64,000 nt of DNA. It comes from Clostridium chromiireducens. Lineage in GTDB: Bacteria > Bacillota > Clostridia > Clostridiales > Clostridiaceae. Each line of letters starts with the position of its first letter. Position 1 is the first letter of the stretch. The translations under genes were made by a program, and so were the position numbers. Positions 20,776 to 30,725 of this stretch are shown piece by piece. The notes beneath the pieces were generated by a model that saw only the letters and a list, made by a program, of their open reading frames with translations, was not told the DNA's origin and did no database searches. The stretch lies in the NCBI RefSeq assembly GCF_002029255.1, contig NZ_MZGT01000028.1, positions 1-64,000 on the forward strand, read 5' to 3'.

Positions 20776-20800
20776 GACTATAAACATTATGTTTATAGTC
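20776..20800 (-). terminator. tpiA terminator
   Basis: GACTATAAAC and GTTTATAGTC form a perfect 10-bp stem; on the minus strand it is followed by TTTTG. It sits about 20 bp after tpiA. The rest of the tpiA-gpmI gap (20517-20775) is AT-rich with nothing further recognised. Confidence 0.75.
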
Positions 20801-20819
20801 TCCTTTGCTATACTAACTA

Positions 20820-21566
20820 TTAATAATTTACTATTGCAGCAAAATCAGCTGGAACTAAGCTAGCTCCACCAACTAATGCTCCATCGATATCAGACATTTC
20901 CATTTGAGCTTTTATTGTGTTTGGCTTAACTGATCCACCATATTGGATTCTTGTTTTTTCAGCAGCTTCTGATCCATACATTTCTGCAACCATAGCTCTA
21001 ATTGCTTTGATTGTTTCATTTGCTTGTTCATCTGTAGCTGTCTTACCAGTTCCGATTGCCCATATTGGTTCGTAAGCAATAACAAGTTCTTCTACTTGTG
21101 CATTAGTTAATCCAGCTATATCAGCTTTGATTTGAGCTTCAATAACTTGATTAGTAGTTCCGTTTTCTCTTTGTTCTAAAGATTCTCCACAACAAAGAAT
21201 TGGAGTTATATTATGTTCAAAAGCTTTTTTAACTTTTTTGTTTAATGCTTCATCAGTTTCATTGAAGTATTCTCTTCTTTCACTATGACCTAAAACAACA
21301 TATTCTATTCCCATAGCTTCAAGCATTCCTGGAGAAACTTCTCCTGTGAATGCTCCACTTTCTTCAAAATGCATGTTTTGTGCAGCAACTTTTATATTTG
21401 ATCCAGCTACAGCTTTTTTAACTGCATCTAGGCATACAAATGTAGGGCATACAACTACATCACATGTTGCATCCTTAACTAATGGTTTTAATTCTTCTAC
21501 CATTTTAACTGCTTCATCAATAGTTTTATTCATTTTCCAGTTTCCTGCGATAATTGCTTTTCTCAT
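20820..21566 (-). CDS. tpiA: triosephosphate isomerase
   Basis: 248 residues. Catalytic signatures are AGNWKMN (Asn/Lys), VVLGHSERR (His) and [11 protein letters not shown] (Glu), followed by the phosphate-binding QYGGSVKP and GALVGGASL. It interconverts dihydroxyacetone phosphate and glyceraldehyde 3-phosphate. ATG at 21566 follows GAGGTGAAGAAG; the upstream in-frame start is not supported. Downstream of pgk with a strong hairpin between them. Confidence 0.98.
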   Translation of the reverse strand: MRKAIIAGNWKMNKTIDEAVKMVEELKPLVKDATCDVVVCPTFVCLDAVKKAVAGSNIKVAAQNMHFEESGAFTGEVSPGMLEAMGIEYVVLGHSERREYFNETDEALNKKVKKAFEHNITPILCCGESLEQRENGTTNQVIEAQIKADIAGLTNAQVEELVIAYEPIWAIGTGKTATDEQANETIKAIRAMVAEMYGSEAAEKTRIQYGGSVKPNTIKAQMEMSDIDGALVGGASLVPADFAAIVNY

Positions 21567-21625
21567 CTTCTTCACCTCATAATTTAATTTAAATTTATTA
21601 AACAAAAAATTCTTTTACAAAGGAC

Positions 21626-21660
21626 AAGCTTAAGGAAAGTGATCAATTTCCCTTAAGCTT
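21626..21660 (-). terminator. hairpin between pgk and tpiA
   Basis: AAGCTTAAGGGAAA and TTTCCTTAAGCTT form a 13-bp stem. On the minus strand it is followed by GTCCTTTGTAAAAG, so the T tract is poor. It may be a partial terminator or an mRNA-stabilising/processing site rather than a complete stop. Confidence 0.6.
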
Positions 21661-21868
21661 TATATATATCTGCTGAAATTCATAAATCTACTCTTAACAG
21701 CTGAATCCTTGGCCTTGGATTCATCAAATCCCGTCGAATTTGTCTCCTAAAAATCAATTTATTCTTTTCTCAGTATATAGGTATTAATTCTTCAAAGAAT
21801 TTATAATTTAATAAAAGTTACAAATTTCTTTTTAAAATATTGCTTACTTAAGGCTAATTGTTTTGAAA

Positions 21869-23044
21869 TTAGTCATTTAATGCAGCGATTCCTGGTAATA
21901 CTTTACCTTCTAAGAATTCAAGAGATGCTCCACCACCTGTTGAGATGTGAGTCATCTTATCTCCAAATCCTAAGATATTAACAGCAGCAGCTGAATCTCC
22001 ACCACCGATTATAGTAGTAGCATCTGCATCTGCCATAGCCTTAGCTACTGCAATTGTTCCCTTGTTGTAGTTTTCGAATTCGAATACTCCCATTGGTCCA
22101 TTCCAGATAACAGTCTTAGCATCTTTTATAGCATCAGCATATAAAGTTTCTGTTTTTGGTCCGATATCTAATCCCATATTTCCAACTGGGATGTTTTGAT
22201 CTTCTGTTACTGTAGCTTCAACATCCTTAAATTCTGCAGCTACTCTGTGATCTACTGGTAATAAGAATTTAACACCCTTTTCTTCTGCTTTAGCTATCAT
22301 TTCTTTAGCATAATCAAGTCTATCTTCTTCTACTAATGAAGTTCCTATTTCATATCCTTGAGCTTTTAAGAATGTATAAGCCATTCCTCCACCAATGATA
22401 ATAGTATTAACTTTATCTAAAAGATTGTTAATAACAGCAATTTTGTCAGAAACCTTTGCTCCACCTAAGATAGCAACAAATGGTCTTACTGGGTTTTCAA
22501 CTGCACCACCTAAGAATTTTAATTCTTTTTGAATTAAGTATCCACATACAGCAGTATCTAAGTAATCAGTTACACCAACTGTTGAACAATGAGCTCTGTG
22601 AGCTGTACCAAATGCATCATTAACAAATACGTCAGCTAATGAAGCTAATTCTTTAGAGAAGTCTGCAATATTTTTAGATTCTTCTTTTCTGCATCTTGTA
22701 TTTTCTAATAATACAACATCTCCATCTTTCATATCAGCAACAGCTTTTTTAGCGTTTTCACCAACAACTTCTTCATCTCTAGCAAAAACAACTTCTTTTC
22801 CAAGCATTTCGCTTAATCTTGTAGCAACTGGTGCTAATGATTTTGAAGCATCTTTTCCTAAATGTGAGCAAAGAATAACTTTTGCACCTTTTTCAACTAA
22901 ATATTTAATAGTTGGAAGGGCTCCTACTAATCTATTTTCATCAGTTATAACACCATCTTTTAATGGCACGTTAAAATCACATCTTACTAATACTTTTTTT
23001 CCGCTTACTTCAATATCTTCAATTGTTTTTTTATTGAAATTCAT
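21869..23044 (-). CDS. pgk: phosphoglycerate kinase
   Basis: 391 residues, two-lobed enzyme. The N-terminal [14 protein letters not shown], substrate-binding LCSHLGKD and ENTRC segments and the C-terminal nucleotide loop GGGDSAAA are intact. It transfers phosphate from 1,3-bisphosphoglycerate to ADP. Ribosome binding site AGAGGTGAAAATAC. Second of the gap-pgk-tpiA-gpmI run, 129 bp after gap with structured RNA in the gap. Confidence 0.98.
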   Translation of the reverse strand: MNFNKKTIEDIEVSGKKVLVRCDFNVPLKDGVITDENRLVGALPTIKYLVEKGAKVILCSHLGKDASKSLAPVATRLSEMLGKEVVFARDEEVVGENAKKAVADMKDGDVVLLENTRCRKEESKNIADFSKELASLADVFVNDAFGTAHRAHCSTVGVTDYLDTAVCGYLIQKELKFLGGAVENPVRPFVAILGGAKVSDKIAVINNLLDKVNTIIIGGGMAYTFLKAQGYEIGTSLVEEDRLDYAKEMIAKAEEKGVKFLLPVDHRVAAEFKDVEATVTEDQNIPVGNMGLDIGPKTETLYADAIKDAKTVIWNGPMGVFEFENYNKGTIAVAKAMADADATTIIGGGDSAAAVNILGFGDKMTHISTGGGASLEFLEGKVLPGIAALND

Positions 23045-23071
23045 GTATTTTCACCTCTAACATTTATTTTG

Positions 23072-23122
23072 GACTATTTTAAAATAGTCTGGCTTTATAG
23101 CCTTATACTACAAAACCAGACT
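23072..23122 (-). other. overlapping hairpins in the gap-pgk spacer
   Basis: A perfect 18-bp palindrome (GACTATTTTAAAATAGTC, 23072-23089) overlaps a second inverted repeat (AGTCTGG at 23086 with CCAGACT at 23116). The shared bases mean the two stems exclude each other. The position suggests RNA processing or partial attenuation between gap and pgk. Confidence 0.55.
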
Positions 23123-23173
23123 TATTTACTTTATAACATAAATTTGCGCTTTTATGTTTAAATACGGTTCAAA

Positions 23174-24175
23174 TTACTTTAAGTTAGCGAAGTATCCTAA
23201 AGTTCTGATTAATTGGTTAGTGTATGACATTTCGTTATCATACCAAGAAGCAACTTTAACTAATTGTTCTCCATTAACTTCCATAACCTTAGTTTGTGTA
23301 GCATCGAATAATGATCCGAAACTGCTTCCGATGATATCACAAGAAACTATTGGATCTTCAGTATATCCGAAAGATTCAGTTGCAGCTTCTTTCATAGCAG
23401 CATTTATTTCGTCTGCAGTTACGTTCTTTGATAAAGTACAAACTAATTCAGTTAATGAACCAGTGATTGTTGGAACTCTTTGAGCTCCTCCGTCTAATTT
23501 TCCAGCTAATTCTGGGATAACTAAACCGATAGCTTTAGCAGCACCAGTTGAGTTAGGAATGATAGAAGCTGCAGCAGCTCTAGCTCTTCTTAAGTCACCA
23601 TTTCTGTGTGGAGCGTCTAAAGTATTTTGATCGTTAGTGTAAGAATGGATTGTAGTCATGAAACCTTTTGTTAATCCAAATTTATCGCTTAATACTTTAG
23701 CAAATGGAGCTAAACAGTTAGTAGTACATGAAGCACCTGAAATAACTGTATCTTCTGCTTTTAATATATCGTGGTTTACGTTGTAAACTACTGTTGGTAG
23801 ATCATTTCCTGCTGGAGCTGAAATAACAACTTTCTTAGCACCTGCTGTGATATGAGCTGAAGCTTTGTCTTTTGTTGCAAAGAATCCAGTACATTCTAAA
23901 ACGATATCTACGTTTAATTCTCCCCATGGTAAGTTTGCTGGGTTAGAATCTGCAGTAACTTTGATTTCCTTTCCGTTTACTACGAAAGCTCCTTCTTTAA
24001 CTTCGATTTCTCCATCGAATCTTCCTTGAGCTGAATCATATTTGAATAAGTGAGCTAACATTTTAGCATCTGTTAAGTCGTTGATTGCAACCACATTAAA
24101 TTCAGGGTTGTTAATCATCAATCTTAAAGCTAATCTTCCTATTCTTCCAAAACCATTAATTGCTACGTTTACCAT
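23174..24175 (-). CDS. gap: glyceraldehyde-3-phosphate dehydrogenase
   Basis: 333 residues. The N-terminal INGFGRIGR is the NAD-binding Rossmann motif; [11 protein letters not shown] carries the catalytic cysteine, and [22 protein letters not shown] and WYDNEMSYT complete the signature. It forms 1,3-bisphosphoglycerate with NAD+. ATG at 24175 is preceded by AGGAGGTAATTGTA. It lies 59 bp after cggR and is probably transcribed with it from the cggR promoter. Confidence 0.98.
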   Translation of the reverse strand: MVNVAINGFGRIGRLALRLMINNPEFNVVAINDLTDAKMLAHLFKYDSAQGRFDGEIEVKEGAFVVNGKEIKVTADSNPANLPWGELNVDIVLECTGFFATKDKASAHITAGAKKVVISAPAGNDLPTVVYNVNHDILKAEDTVISGASCTTNCLAPFAKVLSDKFGLTKGFMTTIHSYTNDQNTLDAPHRNGDLRRARAAAASIIPNSTGAAKAIGLVIPELAGKLDGGAQRVPTITGSLTELVCTLSKNVTADEINAAMKEAATESFGYTEDPIVSCDIIGSSFGSLFDATQTKVMEVNGEQLVKVASWYDNEMSYTNQLIRTLGYFANLK

Positions 24176-24234
24176 TACAATTACCTCCTAAAAAATGCTT
24201 TTCTTTTTTATAAAAATAAATTTTACAAACTAAA

Positions 24235-25275
24235 TTAATCACTGAATTGATTTTCTAATGTACTTATTATTCCTTTAGCCGCAGCTTCATCGGTAACTAA
24301 TACACCACTAAAATCGTTATATTCAGTTGCTATAATAGACTCAACTTTATTCTTCCCACCTGCTACTGCAATATGTGTATTTATTTTTCTTGCTTCATTA
24401 ATTTTTATTCCAATTGCGGTAGTTTCTGAGATTATTTTAGAGTCTTTGTTAAAATAACACCCAAACGCTTCTCCAACGGCTCCGTTATTTATCAAATTAT
24501 CTATTTCTTGCTGTGGAACGCCTCTTTTTCTAGCCATTTGCACAGCATTTCCTATACCATAAATCAAAACATCTGCTTTATGTATAGTATCGATAACAAC
24601 TTTAACTGCCTCTTCTTTAAGTAAAGTATCTATTATATCTAGACTTAAATTTTCTGAGATATGAAGCATCTTATACGTGCCATTTAATTTTTTCGCTAAA
24701 GTTGCGGCTAATGAATTTGCCTGGGTTTCAACTTTTTTCCCCATTCCACCTCTAGCGGGCACTACTTGTATTTGGGATAAATTTGTTATTCTAGGAAAAG
24801 CTTCTACAACTTCTTTTAATGTACTCCCACCTGTTAAAGCTATAATAGAATTATCTTCTAAAACATCTTTAACATAATTAGCACATGCCTTTCCTAAATC
24901 CTTTAATACTAAAGGATTTTCTTCTACGTCTCCTGGGACTATGATCACTTTTTTTAAATTAAGAAAAGATTCTATTTTCTTTTCTACTTCGGAAAGTCCT
25001 TTTATTTCATGAATGAAATCATTTAATTTGTGTATAATTTCCACACCTTCACTTGTAACTGTCATTCCAGAAGTATTAATCTCAATTAAACCTTGATCCT
25101 TTAAAAAACCTATTTCAGTTCTAACCGTTCTTTCACCAACATTTAACATATCAGCAAGTACTCTTCTTCCTATAGGTTGATTATGAAAGATTGTTCTGAG
25201 TACGTTATACCTTTTCTCCAATGTATTTACAAGCTCAGGAACTATCTTCTTTTGTAATTCTAATATTTCCTGCAA
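24235..25275 (-). CDS. cggR: central glycolytic genes regulator, SorC/DeoR-type
   Basis: 346 residues from the TTG start. It has an N-terminal DNA-binding winged helix (about 25-75, around LADMLNVGERTVRTEIGFL) and a sugar-phosphate-binding domain (about 85-345) with IALTGGSTLKEV and YGIGNA. In B. subtilis CggR represses the gap operon until fructose-1,6-bisphosphate binds; position directly upstream of gap supports the same role. TTG at 25275 is preferred: AAAGGAG is eight bases upstream. The ATG at 25308 would put its codons over the operator at 25301-25327 and has no binding site. Confidence 0.93.
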   Translation of the reverse strand: MQEILELQKKIVPELVNTLEKRYNVLRTIFHNQPIGRRVLADMLNVGERTVRTEIGFLKDQGLIEINTSGMTVTSEGVEIIHKLNDFIHEIKGLSEVEKKIESFLNLKKVIIVPGDVEENPLVLKDLGKACANYVKDVLEDNSIIALTGGSTLKEVVEAFPRITNLSQIQVVPARGGMGKKVETQANSLAATLAKKLNGTYKMLHISENLSLDIIDTLLKEEAVKVVIDTIHKADVLIYGIGNAVQMARKRGVPQQEIDNLINNGAVGEAFGCYFNKDSKIISETTAIGIKINEARKINTHIAVAGGKNKVESIIATEYNDFSGVLVTDEAAAKGIISTLENQFSD

Positions 25276-25300
25276 CTCAAACACTCCTTTGGTCTCTATG

Positions 25301-25327
25301 TGTCCCATGCTATTTCTTTATGTCCCA
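25301..25327 (-). promoter_or_regulatory. putative CggR operator
   Basis: TGGGACA occurs twice as a direct repeat with an exact 20-bp period (25321-25327 and 25301-25307, minus strand), between the -10 box and the cggR start. The B. subtilis CggR operator is a tandem GGGAC repeat with the same period and location. The internal TGTC half-sites are not conserved here. Confidence 0.7.
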
Positions 25328-25335
25328 CATTTATT

Positions 25336-25364
25336 ATTATAAAACACCTTTATAAAATTTGAAA
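25336..25364 (-). promoter_or_regulatory. probable cggR-gap promoter
   Basis: -10 TATAAT (25336-25341), 17-bp spacer, and weak -35 TTTCAA (25359-25364) on the minus strand. It ends about 8 bp before the operator repeats, so bound CggR would sit just downstream of the start site. The rest of the gap to rpoN (25365-25673) shows no clear gene, terminator or motif. Confidence 0.65.
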
Positions 25365-25673
25365 GCCTTTCGCAAAACTTTTTTTATAATATTTCAAAAA
25401 AAACAAAAAAACTCTAACAAAATTAATTATTAGCAATCTTTTTTGTAATTATTTACAAAAATTCATAATATAACTTTTAATATATATTATGTAACCATTT
25501 TCTTGATTAATTTTAAGAAAGGGTATTCTACCAAGAGTAAAATACATATACTCAAATTGCTAAAACTCAATCATCGCTGCTTTTCTTTAGAATTCATAAT
25601 TGAATATTAGCAATCGAGTACCTGTAACAAATAAGTATATTACATTAATTACTACAAACTAAAATATAATATA

Positions 25674-27065
25674 CTACAACCTTTTTCTCATCGATGATGA
25701 TTTAATTGCCATCTCCTCTCTGTACTTAGCAACGGTTCTACGTGAAATATTCATTTTTTTATCAGCTAACATAGAACTTATTATTTGGTCTGAAAGCGGC
25801 TTGTTTTTATTTTCCTCATCTATTATTTTCTTTATCTCATTTTTTATTTTTATGGTTGCCATATCATCATCGTTATTTGAAGAAACACCACTTGCAAACA
25901 AGTCTTTTATCTTGATTGTGCCAAAACTCGTTAACACATATTTATCTTTAATTGCTCTACTTACAGTTGAATCATGAAGATTAATAATTTCTGCAACTTC
26001 TTTTAGTGTTAAAGGTTTTATATATTGTTTGCCAGATTTAAAAAAGTCTTTTTGTTTATCAACCACGCACTCCAATACTTTGTATAATGTGTTTTTTCTT
26101 TGCTCAATTGATTTAATTAAAAATAATGCTTGATTAATTTTATCTTTTACATAAGCATTTGTTTCAGAATCTTGATTATTTTGTAAAACATCTTTATATG
26201 TTTTATTAATCATAAGCCTTGGCAAAACACTTTCATTCATAATTATAAAAAATTCGCCATCTATATTTTTCACTTCGGCATCTGGAATTATGTAATTTAC
26301 TTCTTCTCCAGTATAAAACCCTCGTGATGGCTTTGGCTCTAGCTTTTTAATTAAATCACCATATCGTTGAGCTTCTCTTGGCGTGATATTAAGATCCTTC
26401 GCAACCAACTCATATTTATTATCTGCAACATTTTCTAAATGATTTAAAATTATTTTCTCTATTATATTATCTAGAATATTTAATTTTAAACTCTGAATAA
26501 GTAGGCACTCTTTGATATTCCTAGCACCTATTCCATAAGGTTCCAATGACTGAACTATTTTCAAAGCTTTTTCTGCTACTTCTTCTGGTATTTTTAACTC
26601 CTTGGAAATCTCTTCTATTGGTATTTCCAAATATCCTCTGTGATCTAATGATTCTACAATATATCTACATATAATTAAGGTATATTGATCTACATTTGTC
26701 TCGACTAATTGCTCTTGCAAATAATCCTTTAACGATATCTTTTTTTCAATAAAATTAAGCGGAGAAACTTCCTCTGTAGAATAGTTTATTTCTGATTTAT
26801 CTCTATAATTATCAGCATATAATTCTTCAACTAACTTTTTATGATCGTATATTTCCTGTGTACTTATTTCCTCACTAACTTTTGAGTCATCATATGAATT
26901 TATCTCTTCATTGACCTCTAATATTGGATTTTCTGAATACTCATTGTCAATATACTCTCTCAGATCATGAAGAGACATTTGCAATAGTTTTATAGACTGC
27001 TGCATGCTTTGTGTTAATATCATTCTCTGTTCCTGGGTCATCTTCATGCTATAATCCAAATTCAT
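25674..27065 (-). CDS. rpoN: RNA polymerase sigma-54 factor
   Basis: 463 residues. The N-terminal glutamine/leucine-rich activator-interacting region I (QQSIKLLQMSLHDL) is followed by an acidic stretch, the core-binding domain, a helix-turn-helix (about 350-380) and the C-terminal RpoN box as SRRTVAKYRE. It directs transcription from -24/-12 promoters with AAA+ activators. ATG at 27065 follows AGGAGGAG. No hairpin terminator was found between it and cggR. It is preceded by a long structured intergenic region. Confidence 0.96.
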   Translation of the reverse strand: MNLDYSMKMTQEQRMILTQSMQQSIKLLQMSLHDLREYIDNEYSENPILEVNEEINSYDDSKVSEEISTQEIYDHKKLVEELYADNYRDKSEINYSTEEVSPLNFIEKKISLKDYLQEQLVETNVDQYTLIICRYIVESLDHRGYLEIPIEEISKELKIPEEVAEKALKIVQSLEPYGIGARNIKECLLIQSLKLNILDNIIEKIILNHLENVADNKYELVAKDLNITPREAQRYGDLIKKLEPKPSRGFYTGEEVNYIIPDAEVKNIDGEFFIIMNESVLPRLMINKTYKDVLQNNQDSETNAYVKDKINQALFLIKSIEQRKNTLYKVLECVVDKQKDFFKSGKQYIKPLTLKEVAEIINLHDSTVSRAIKDKYVLTSFGTIKIKDLFASGVSSNNDDDMATIKIKNEIKKIIDEENKNKPLSDQIISSMLADKKMNISRRTVAKYREEMAIKSSSMRKRL

Positions 27066-27092
27066 AACTCTCCTCCTTATCAATTGAAACCT

Positions 27093-27244
27093 GATTTAGT
27101 CAGCTTTTTAATCCCCCATCTAAATCTTGGTTGAACTTATACCCTCAAGGGCTAACTTGTCTAGTATCTAGCAACTGTTATCTTGCGCTTAAGGAAATGT
27201 GAACGTATAGGAACTAGACATTAGATAAATTGTACAGTTTATCT
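27093..27244 (-). other. series of hairpins upstream of rpoN
   Basis: In the 477-bp gap between degV and rpoN, four inverted repeats occur in order. Reading the minus strand they are: AGATAAA/TTTATCT (27223-27244); TGTCTAGT/ACTAGACA (27158-27220) enclosing a 47-nt loop; CCCTTGAGGG (27142-27151); and GATTTAG/CTAAATC (27093-27126) enclosing GGGGGATTAAAA. The last lies about 25 bp before the rpoN ribosome binding site. It does not match any riboswitch class I recognise. It may be a structured rpoN leader, or a small RNA on either strand. Nothing was recognised in 27245-27542. Confidence 0.45.
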
Positions 27245-27542
27245 TTAATTTAATTAAACGTATTCATAATGGTCATATTGATTCAGAACGAATCTTTCTT
27301 TAAGTATACCTGTCTCTATTTAGTATTGCAAGTGTGCTCTTTATCTCGATAAAAGGAATTTAGACTTTTCCTTAAATTTATACTCCTAAAATCCCCTTAC
27401 TATTCTTAATAATCTTTTTGTTATATTTCAAAACATGCTTTAAAATATAATCATACATAGTTTAACTAGCAGTATCTTAATAAATTATTTAAACTATTAT
27501 AAGTATATACTTAAAAGCATGTCTTTATTTTATATTATTATT

Positions 27543-28379
27543 TTATTTAGTTAAAAATGTAAGACCACAACATCCTGGACCTGAGTGTATGCACACTACT
27601 GACCCAACTGGACATTCAATATAGTTTATATTATTATTTTTTAAATATTCTTTAAGTGCTTCTTTAATTTCAACATTGTTAACATCAATTAATAATACCG
27701 GTAATTCATCATCTAAATTCGCACTTTCCAAATCACTAATAATTTTCTTAATAGACTTTTTATTTCCTCTAACTTTATCTTTTACAGACATTATCCCAGC
27801 TTTTATCTCGAGTATCAGCTTAATTCCAAGCATACCGCCAACTATTCCAGCTGTTTTAGAAATTCTTCCACCTCTCACAAGATACTCCAAAGAATCAAAA
27901 TGAACCGAAAGTTTTATATTATCTTTAACTCTATTTAATTCTTCTTTCATTTGGATAATGTCATATCCTCTTTCTTTAAGTTTAACTGCCTTTAGAACTA
28001 ATATTCCAAGTGCTGCTGTAACACTTTGAGAATCAATAACAATTATATCTTCGCTTTCTAAAGTTTCTTTCGCAATACACGCCGATTGATATGTTCCGCT
28101 CATTACAGAAGACATATGAATTGATATAATTTTATAACCTTCTCTCAAGTACTTTGTATATGCTTCAATAAATCTGTTAGGAGTTACTTGAGCAGTAGTA
28201 GGAAGTATATTAACTTTCTCTATTTTTTCAAAAACTTCATTAGCATTTATTTCGATTCCATCCAAGTAGCTTTCTTCTCCAAAGTTTACCAATAAGGGCA
28301 AAACCTCTATATCATATTGCTTATATATTTCTTTTGGTAAATCAGCAGTGCTATCTGTTATGATTTTTATCTTTTCCAT
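27543..28379 (-). CDS. DegV-family fatty-acid-binding protein
   Basis: 278 residues with the DegV signature: KIITDSTADLP at the N terminus, PTTAQVTPNRF, the serine-containing MSSVMSGTYQSA, DSQSVTAALG and VRGGRISKTAG. The family binds long-chain fatty acids and, with FakA, presents them for phosphorylation (FakB). No fakA is in the window. It follows trmL by 20 bp and is probably co-transcribed. Confidence 0.9.
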   Translation of the reverse strand: MEKIKIITDSTADLPKEIYKQYDIEVLPLLVNFGEESYLDGIEINANEVFEKIEKVNILPTTAQVTPNRFIEAYTKYLREGYKIISIHMSSVMSGTYQSACIAKETLESEDIIVIDSQSVTAALGILVLKAVKLKERGYDIIQMKEELNRVKDNIKLSVHFDSLEYLVRGGRISKTAGIVGGMLGIKLILEIKAGIMSVKDKVRGNKKSIKKIISDLESANLDDELPVLLIDVNNVEIKEALKEYLKNNNINYIECPVGSVVCIHSGPGCCGLTFLTK

Positions 28380-28399
28380 ATATCTTCATTCCTCTTCAT

Positions 28400-28861
28400 T
28401 TATTTCATATTAGGAAATCCTATCTGTCTTAAAGCCTCATAAGCTACTATAGCTACTGTGTTGGATAAATTTAAACTTCTAGTACTTGATTTTACCATAG
28501 GTATTCTAAATCCACTGTGCCTTGTATGCACTTCTGGTGGCACCCCACTAGATTCTCTTCCGAACATTATAAAATCCCCTTCTTTAAAAGAAACTTCGTC
28601 AAAATGAGCATCTCCATGAGTTGTAGACAAATATATTTTATTATGTCCGTATTTATCGATAAAATCTTCATAGCTTTCATGAATTTCTAACTCTAAATCC
28701 TTCCAATAATCTAATCCCGCTCTTCTTACTTGTTTCTCATTTATTTCAAAACCCAAGGGCTTTATTAAATGTAGCTTACTATTCGTAAGAACGCAAGTTC
28801 TCGCAATATTTCCTGTATTTTGAGGTATTTCAGGCTCGTATAATACTATATTTAAATTCAA
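28400..28861 (-). CDS. trmL: tRNA (cytidine/uridine-34 2'-O)-methyltransferase
   Basis: 153 residues, SPOUT family. Typical motifs are VLYEPEIPQNTGNIARTC, LIKPLGFEI, FGRESSGVP and the knot segment SLNLSNTVAIVAYEALRQ. It methylates the wobble ribose of tRNA-Leu isoacceptors. The start codon is TTG at 28861 with AAGGTG upstream. No in-frame ATG exists near the conserved N terminus. Confidence 0.94.
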   Translation of the reverse strand: MNLNIVLYEPEIPQNTGNIARTCVLTNSKLHLIKPLGFEINEKQVRRAGLDYWKDLELEIHESYEDFIDKYGHNKIYLSTTHGDAHFDEVSFKEGDFIMFGRESSGVPPEVHTRHSGFRIPMVKSSTRSLNLSNTVAIVAYEALRQIGFPNMK

Positions 28862-29071
28862 AATTTCACCTTCTTCTATTTTTGTACAAAAAAAAATTAG
28901 TCTTCTATGTATTTTAAAATTATACTATATGGTTCATAACAAGTCAAAAATATTCATTTCACCTTTTTACAGTAATATATGAAACTATAACAAATTTATA
29001 TTCATACCTTTTTAGTTTTATATTAAATTTATACACTAATTTAATCTTTTATAATTTCCTAAATAGTAAAA

Positions 29072-29110
29072 GCATATTTCCTTAAATATTTATACATTAA
29101 GAAAATATGC
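29072..29110 (-). terminator. terminator of the VanW/G5 protein gene
   Basis: Minus strand GCATATTTTCTTAA pairs with TTAAGGAAATATGC and is followed by TTTTACT, about 12 bp past the stop codon. Confidence 0.8.
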
Positions 29111-29122
29111 CCTAATTTCTTT

Positions 29123-30610
29123 TTATTGACCGGCCTGAACTACTGGTGGTACTATTGGCTGAGCCTGGTCAGCTGGCACGGTTGGAGTCGTTGATGCAGC
29201 CGCCGGTTGAGTGCCTTTTCTTACTATTACCCCAACACTTGCATAATTATCCGTCGAGATAACTTCACGTTTTACTTCAACACCCTTTTCATAAGTAATC
29301 TGGTATGATTTAGCTTTATATCCCGTCATTCCTGCGCCATCTTTTTCTTCTTTTCCTTCTGGTAAAGTACTATCAGGAACAATTTTGGTTTCTGGAGGTA
29401 TAGTTTGAAGAATTTCGCTTACCATATCATATGTCTTTCCATTAAGAGCATTAGGATCTCCGTATATATTATAAGTTAGTGTTTTTCCTGATGTAAATCC
29501 TTGAATATAAATCGGAAAGTCGTATGTATTTTTGAATTTATAATCTAAATACCCATAAGAAACTGTTGCATCAAGTCCTGGCTGAGCGTATCCCACCACC
29601 ATAGAATGATTAGTTCTTTCAATAGATCTTAAATTAACTTTCATTGCTGCTCTATAAAGTGTAGTAGATACTTGACATATACCTCCGCCAATTCCCGGTT
29701 CCACTTTATTTCCTACATATGTCCCTGCCTCCTGATAACCCCTTTCAACAGTTCTAGGTCCAACAATATCGTTAAAACTAAAAATTTCTCCTGGCATAAC
29801 TACACTTCCATTTATTACAGAAGTTGCTATTTCAATATTATTACATCTGCCTGGTGTAGATGTAGCATAACTTGTTGAAAAAGTTCCCATTATCCCTTTA
29901 ATCTTAGACAGATCCTCTTTAGTTATTTTAGGCTTCGTTATTTCAATTTCAATTTCAACTCTATTTTCCGAATTTATTTCACCATTTAAACTTTCTTTTA
30001 GTTGTTTGTCTAACGTCTCTAAGTTTATTGTTCTTCCTTCGCTTTCGGGTTTAATTACAATATTATTTTTCTGTATACTAACCTTCGCATCACTAGCTGA
30101 TTGAGTGGCATCATTTATTAATTTTTCCTCATACTTTTTTAATTTTTCTTCATCATATGAAAAACCTAATTGAACTTCACTTTTTTTGCTACTGCCACTT
30201 CTTATGGTCATATATTTCTTCAAAATCCCATCTTCTTTTCCGAATTTATACGCATTTTCCACAGTTTCATCTATATCATATTTAGGTATTATATCAGAAT
30301 AAATAAGTTCGTATTGTTTGTCCCCTACTGATATAGATAGTTTCTTATTCCCTATAACTGTTTCAAATGATTCGGTAAGCTTGTTTTTTGCTTCCTCCTT
30401 AGTCATCCCACTAAGATCTACTCCTTGTACAGTTACTCCTGGATATATCTTATTATCCCACTTTGTAACTATATTTTTAATTGATAATGAGTATCCTGCT
30501 AATGCGGCCGCACATATTACTATCAGCGCTACAATTCCCAGCATAATTTTCTTTTGCTTATTAAACGCCTTTTTTGAGACTTTCGCTCTTTTGCTAGTCC
30601 GTTTTTCCAC
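29123..30610 (-). CDS. membrane-anchored VanW/G5-domain cell wall protein
   Basis: 495 residues: a basic cytoplasmic N terminus, one membrane anchor (about 23-45), two peptidoglycan-binding-type repeats (about 60-220), a VanW domain (about 245-385, with TPGR...N..IA, PGEIFSFN and EPGIGGGICQVSTTLYRAA), and a G5-like region (about 400-470). The tail is rich in Pro/Thr/Ala/Gln. The Cys in GGGICQVSTTL is conserved in the family. A role in cell wall assembly or remodelling is likely but unproven. The start is GTG at 30610 with AAAGGAG eight bases upstream. Confidence 0.85.
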   Translation of the reverse strand: MEKRTSKRAKVSKKAFNKQKKIMLGIVALIVICAAALAGYSLSIKNIVTKWDNKIYPGVTVQGVDLSGMTKEEAKNKLTESFETVIGNKKLSISVGDKQYELIYSDIIPKYDIDETVENAYKFGKEDGILKKYMTIRSGSSKKSEVQLGFSYDEEKLKKYEEKLINDATQSASDAKVSIQKNNIVIKPESEGRTINLETLDKQLKESLNGEINSENRVEIEIEITKPKITKEDLSKIKGIMGTFSTSYATSTPGRCNNIEIATSVINGSVVMPGEIFSFNDIVGPRTVERGYQEAGTYVGNKVEPGIGGGICQVSTTLYRAAMKVNLRSIERTNHSMVVGYAQPGLDATVSYGYLDYKFKNTYDFPIYIQGFTSGKTLTYNIYGDPNALNGKTYDMVSEILQTIPPETKIVPDSTLPEGKEEKDGAGMTGYKAKSYQITYEKGVEVKREVISTDNYASVGVIVRKGTQPAAASTTPTVPADQAQPIVPPVVQAGQ

Positions 30611-30725
30611 TCGTTCTTCTCCTTTCGAGAAATTTAGTCTTATAAAAATATATTTTAATCATTAATTTAGACATATTAATGATTAAATTTACATTAATAT
30701 TAAAATGTTATCAATATTCCCATTA

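Noticed and set aside
21700..21745. Short frame (about 14 codons) and small palindrome TGAATCC-ttggcctt-GGATTCA in the pgk-tpiA gap
   Set aside because: The ribosome binding site is poor and the peptide has no recognisable features; more likely part of spacer RNA structure.
27084..27542. 6S RNA, RNase P RNA or tmRNA in the rpoN upstream gap
   Set aside because: Hallmarks such as GAGGAAAGTCC, a terminal CCA or a long 6S-type duplex are absent.
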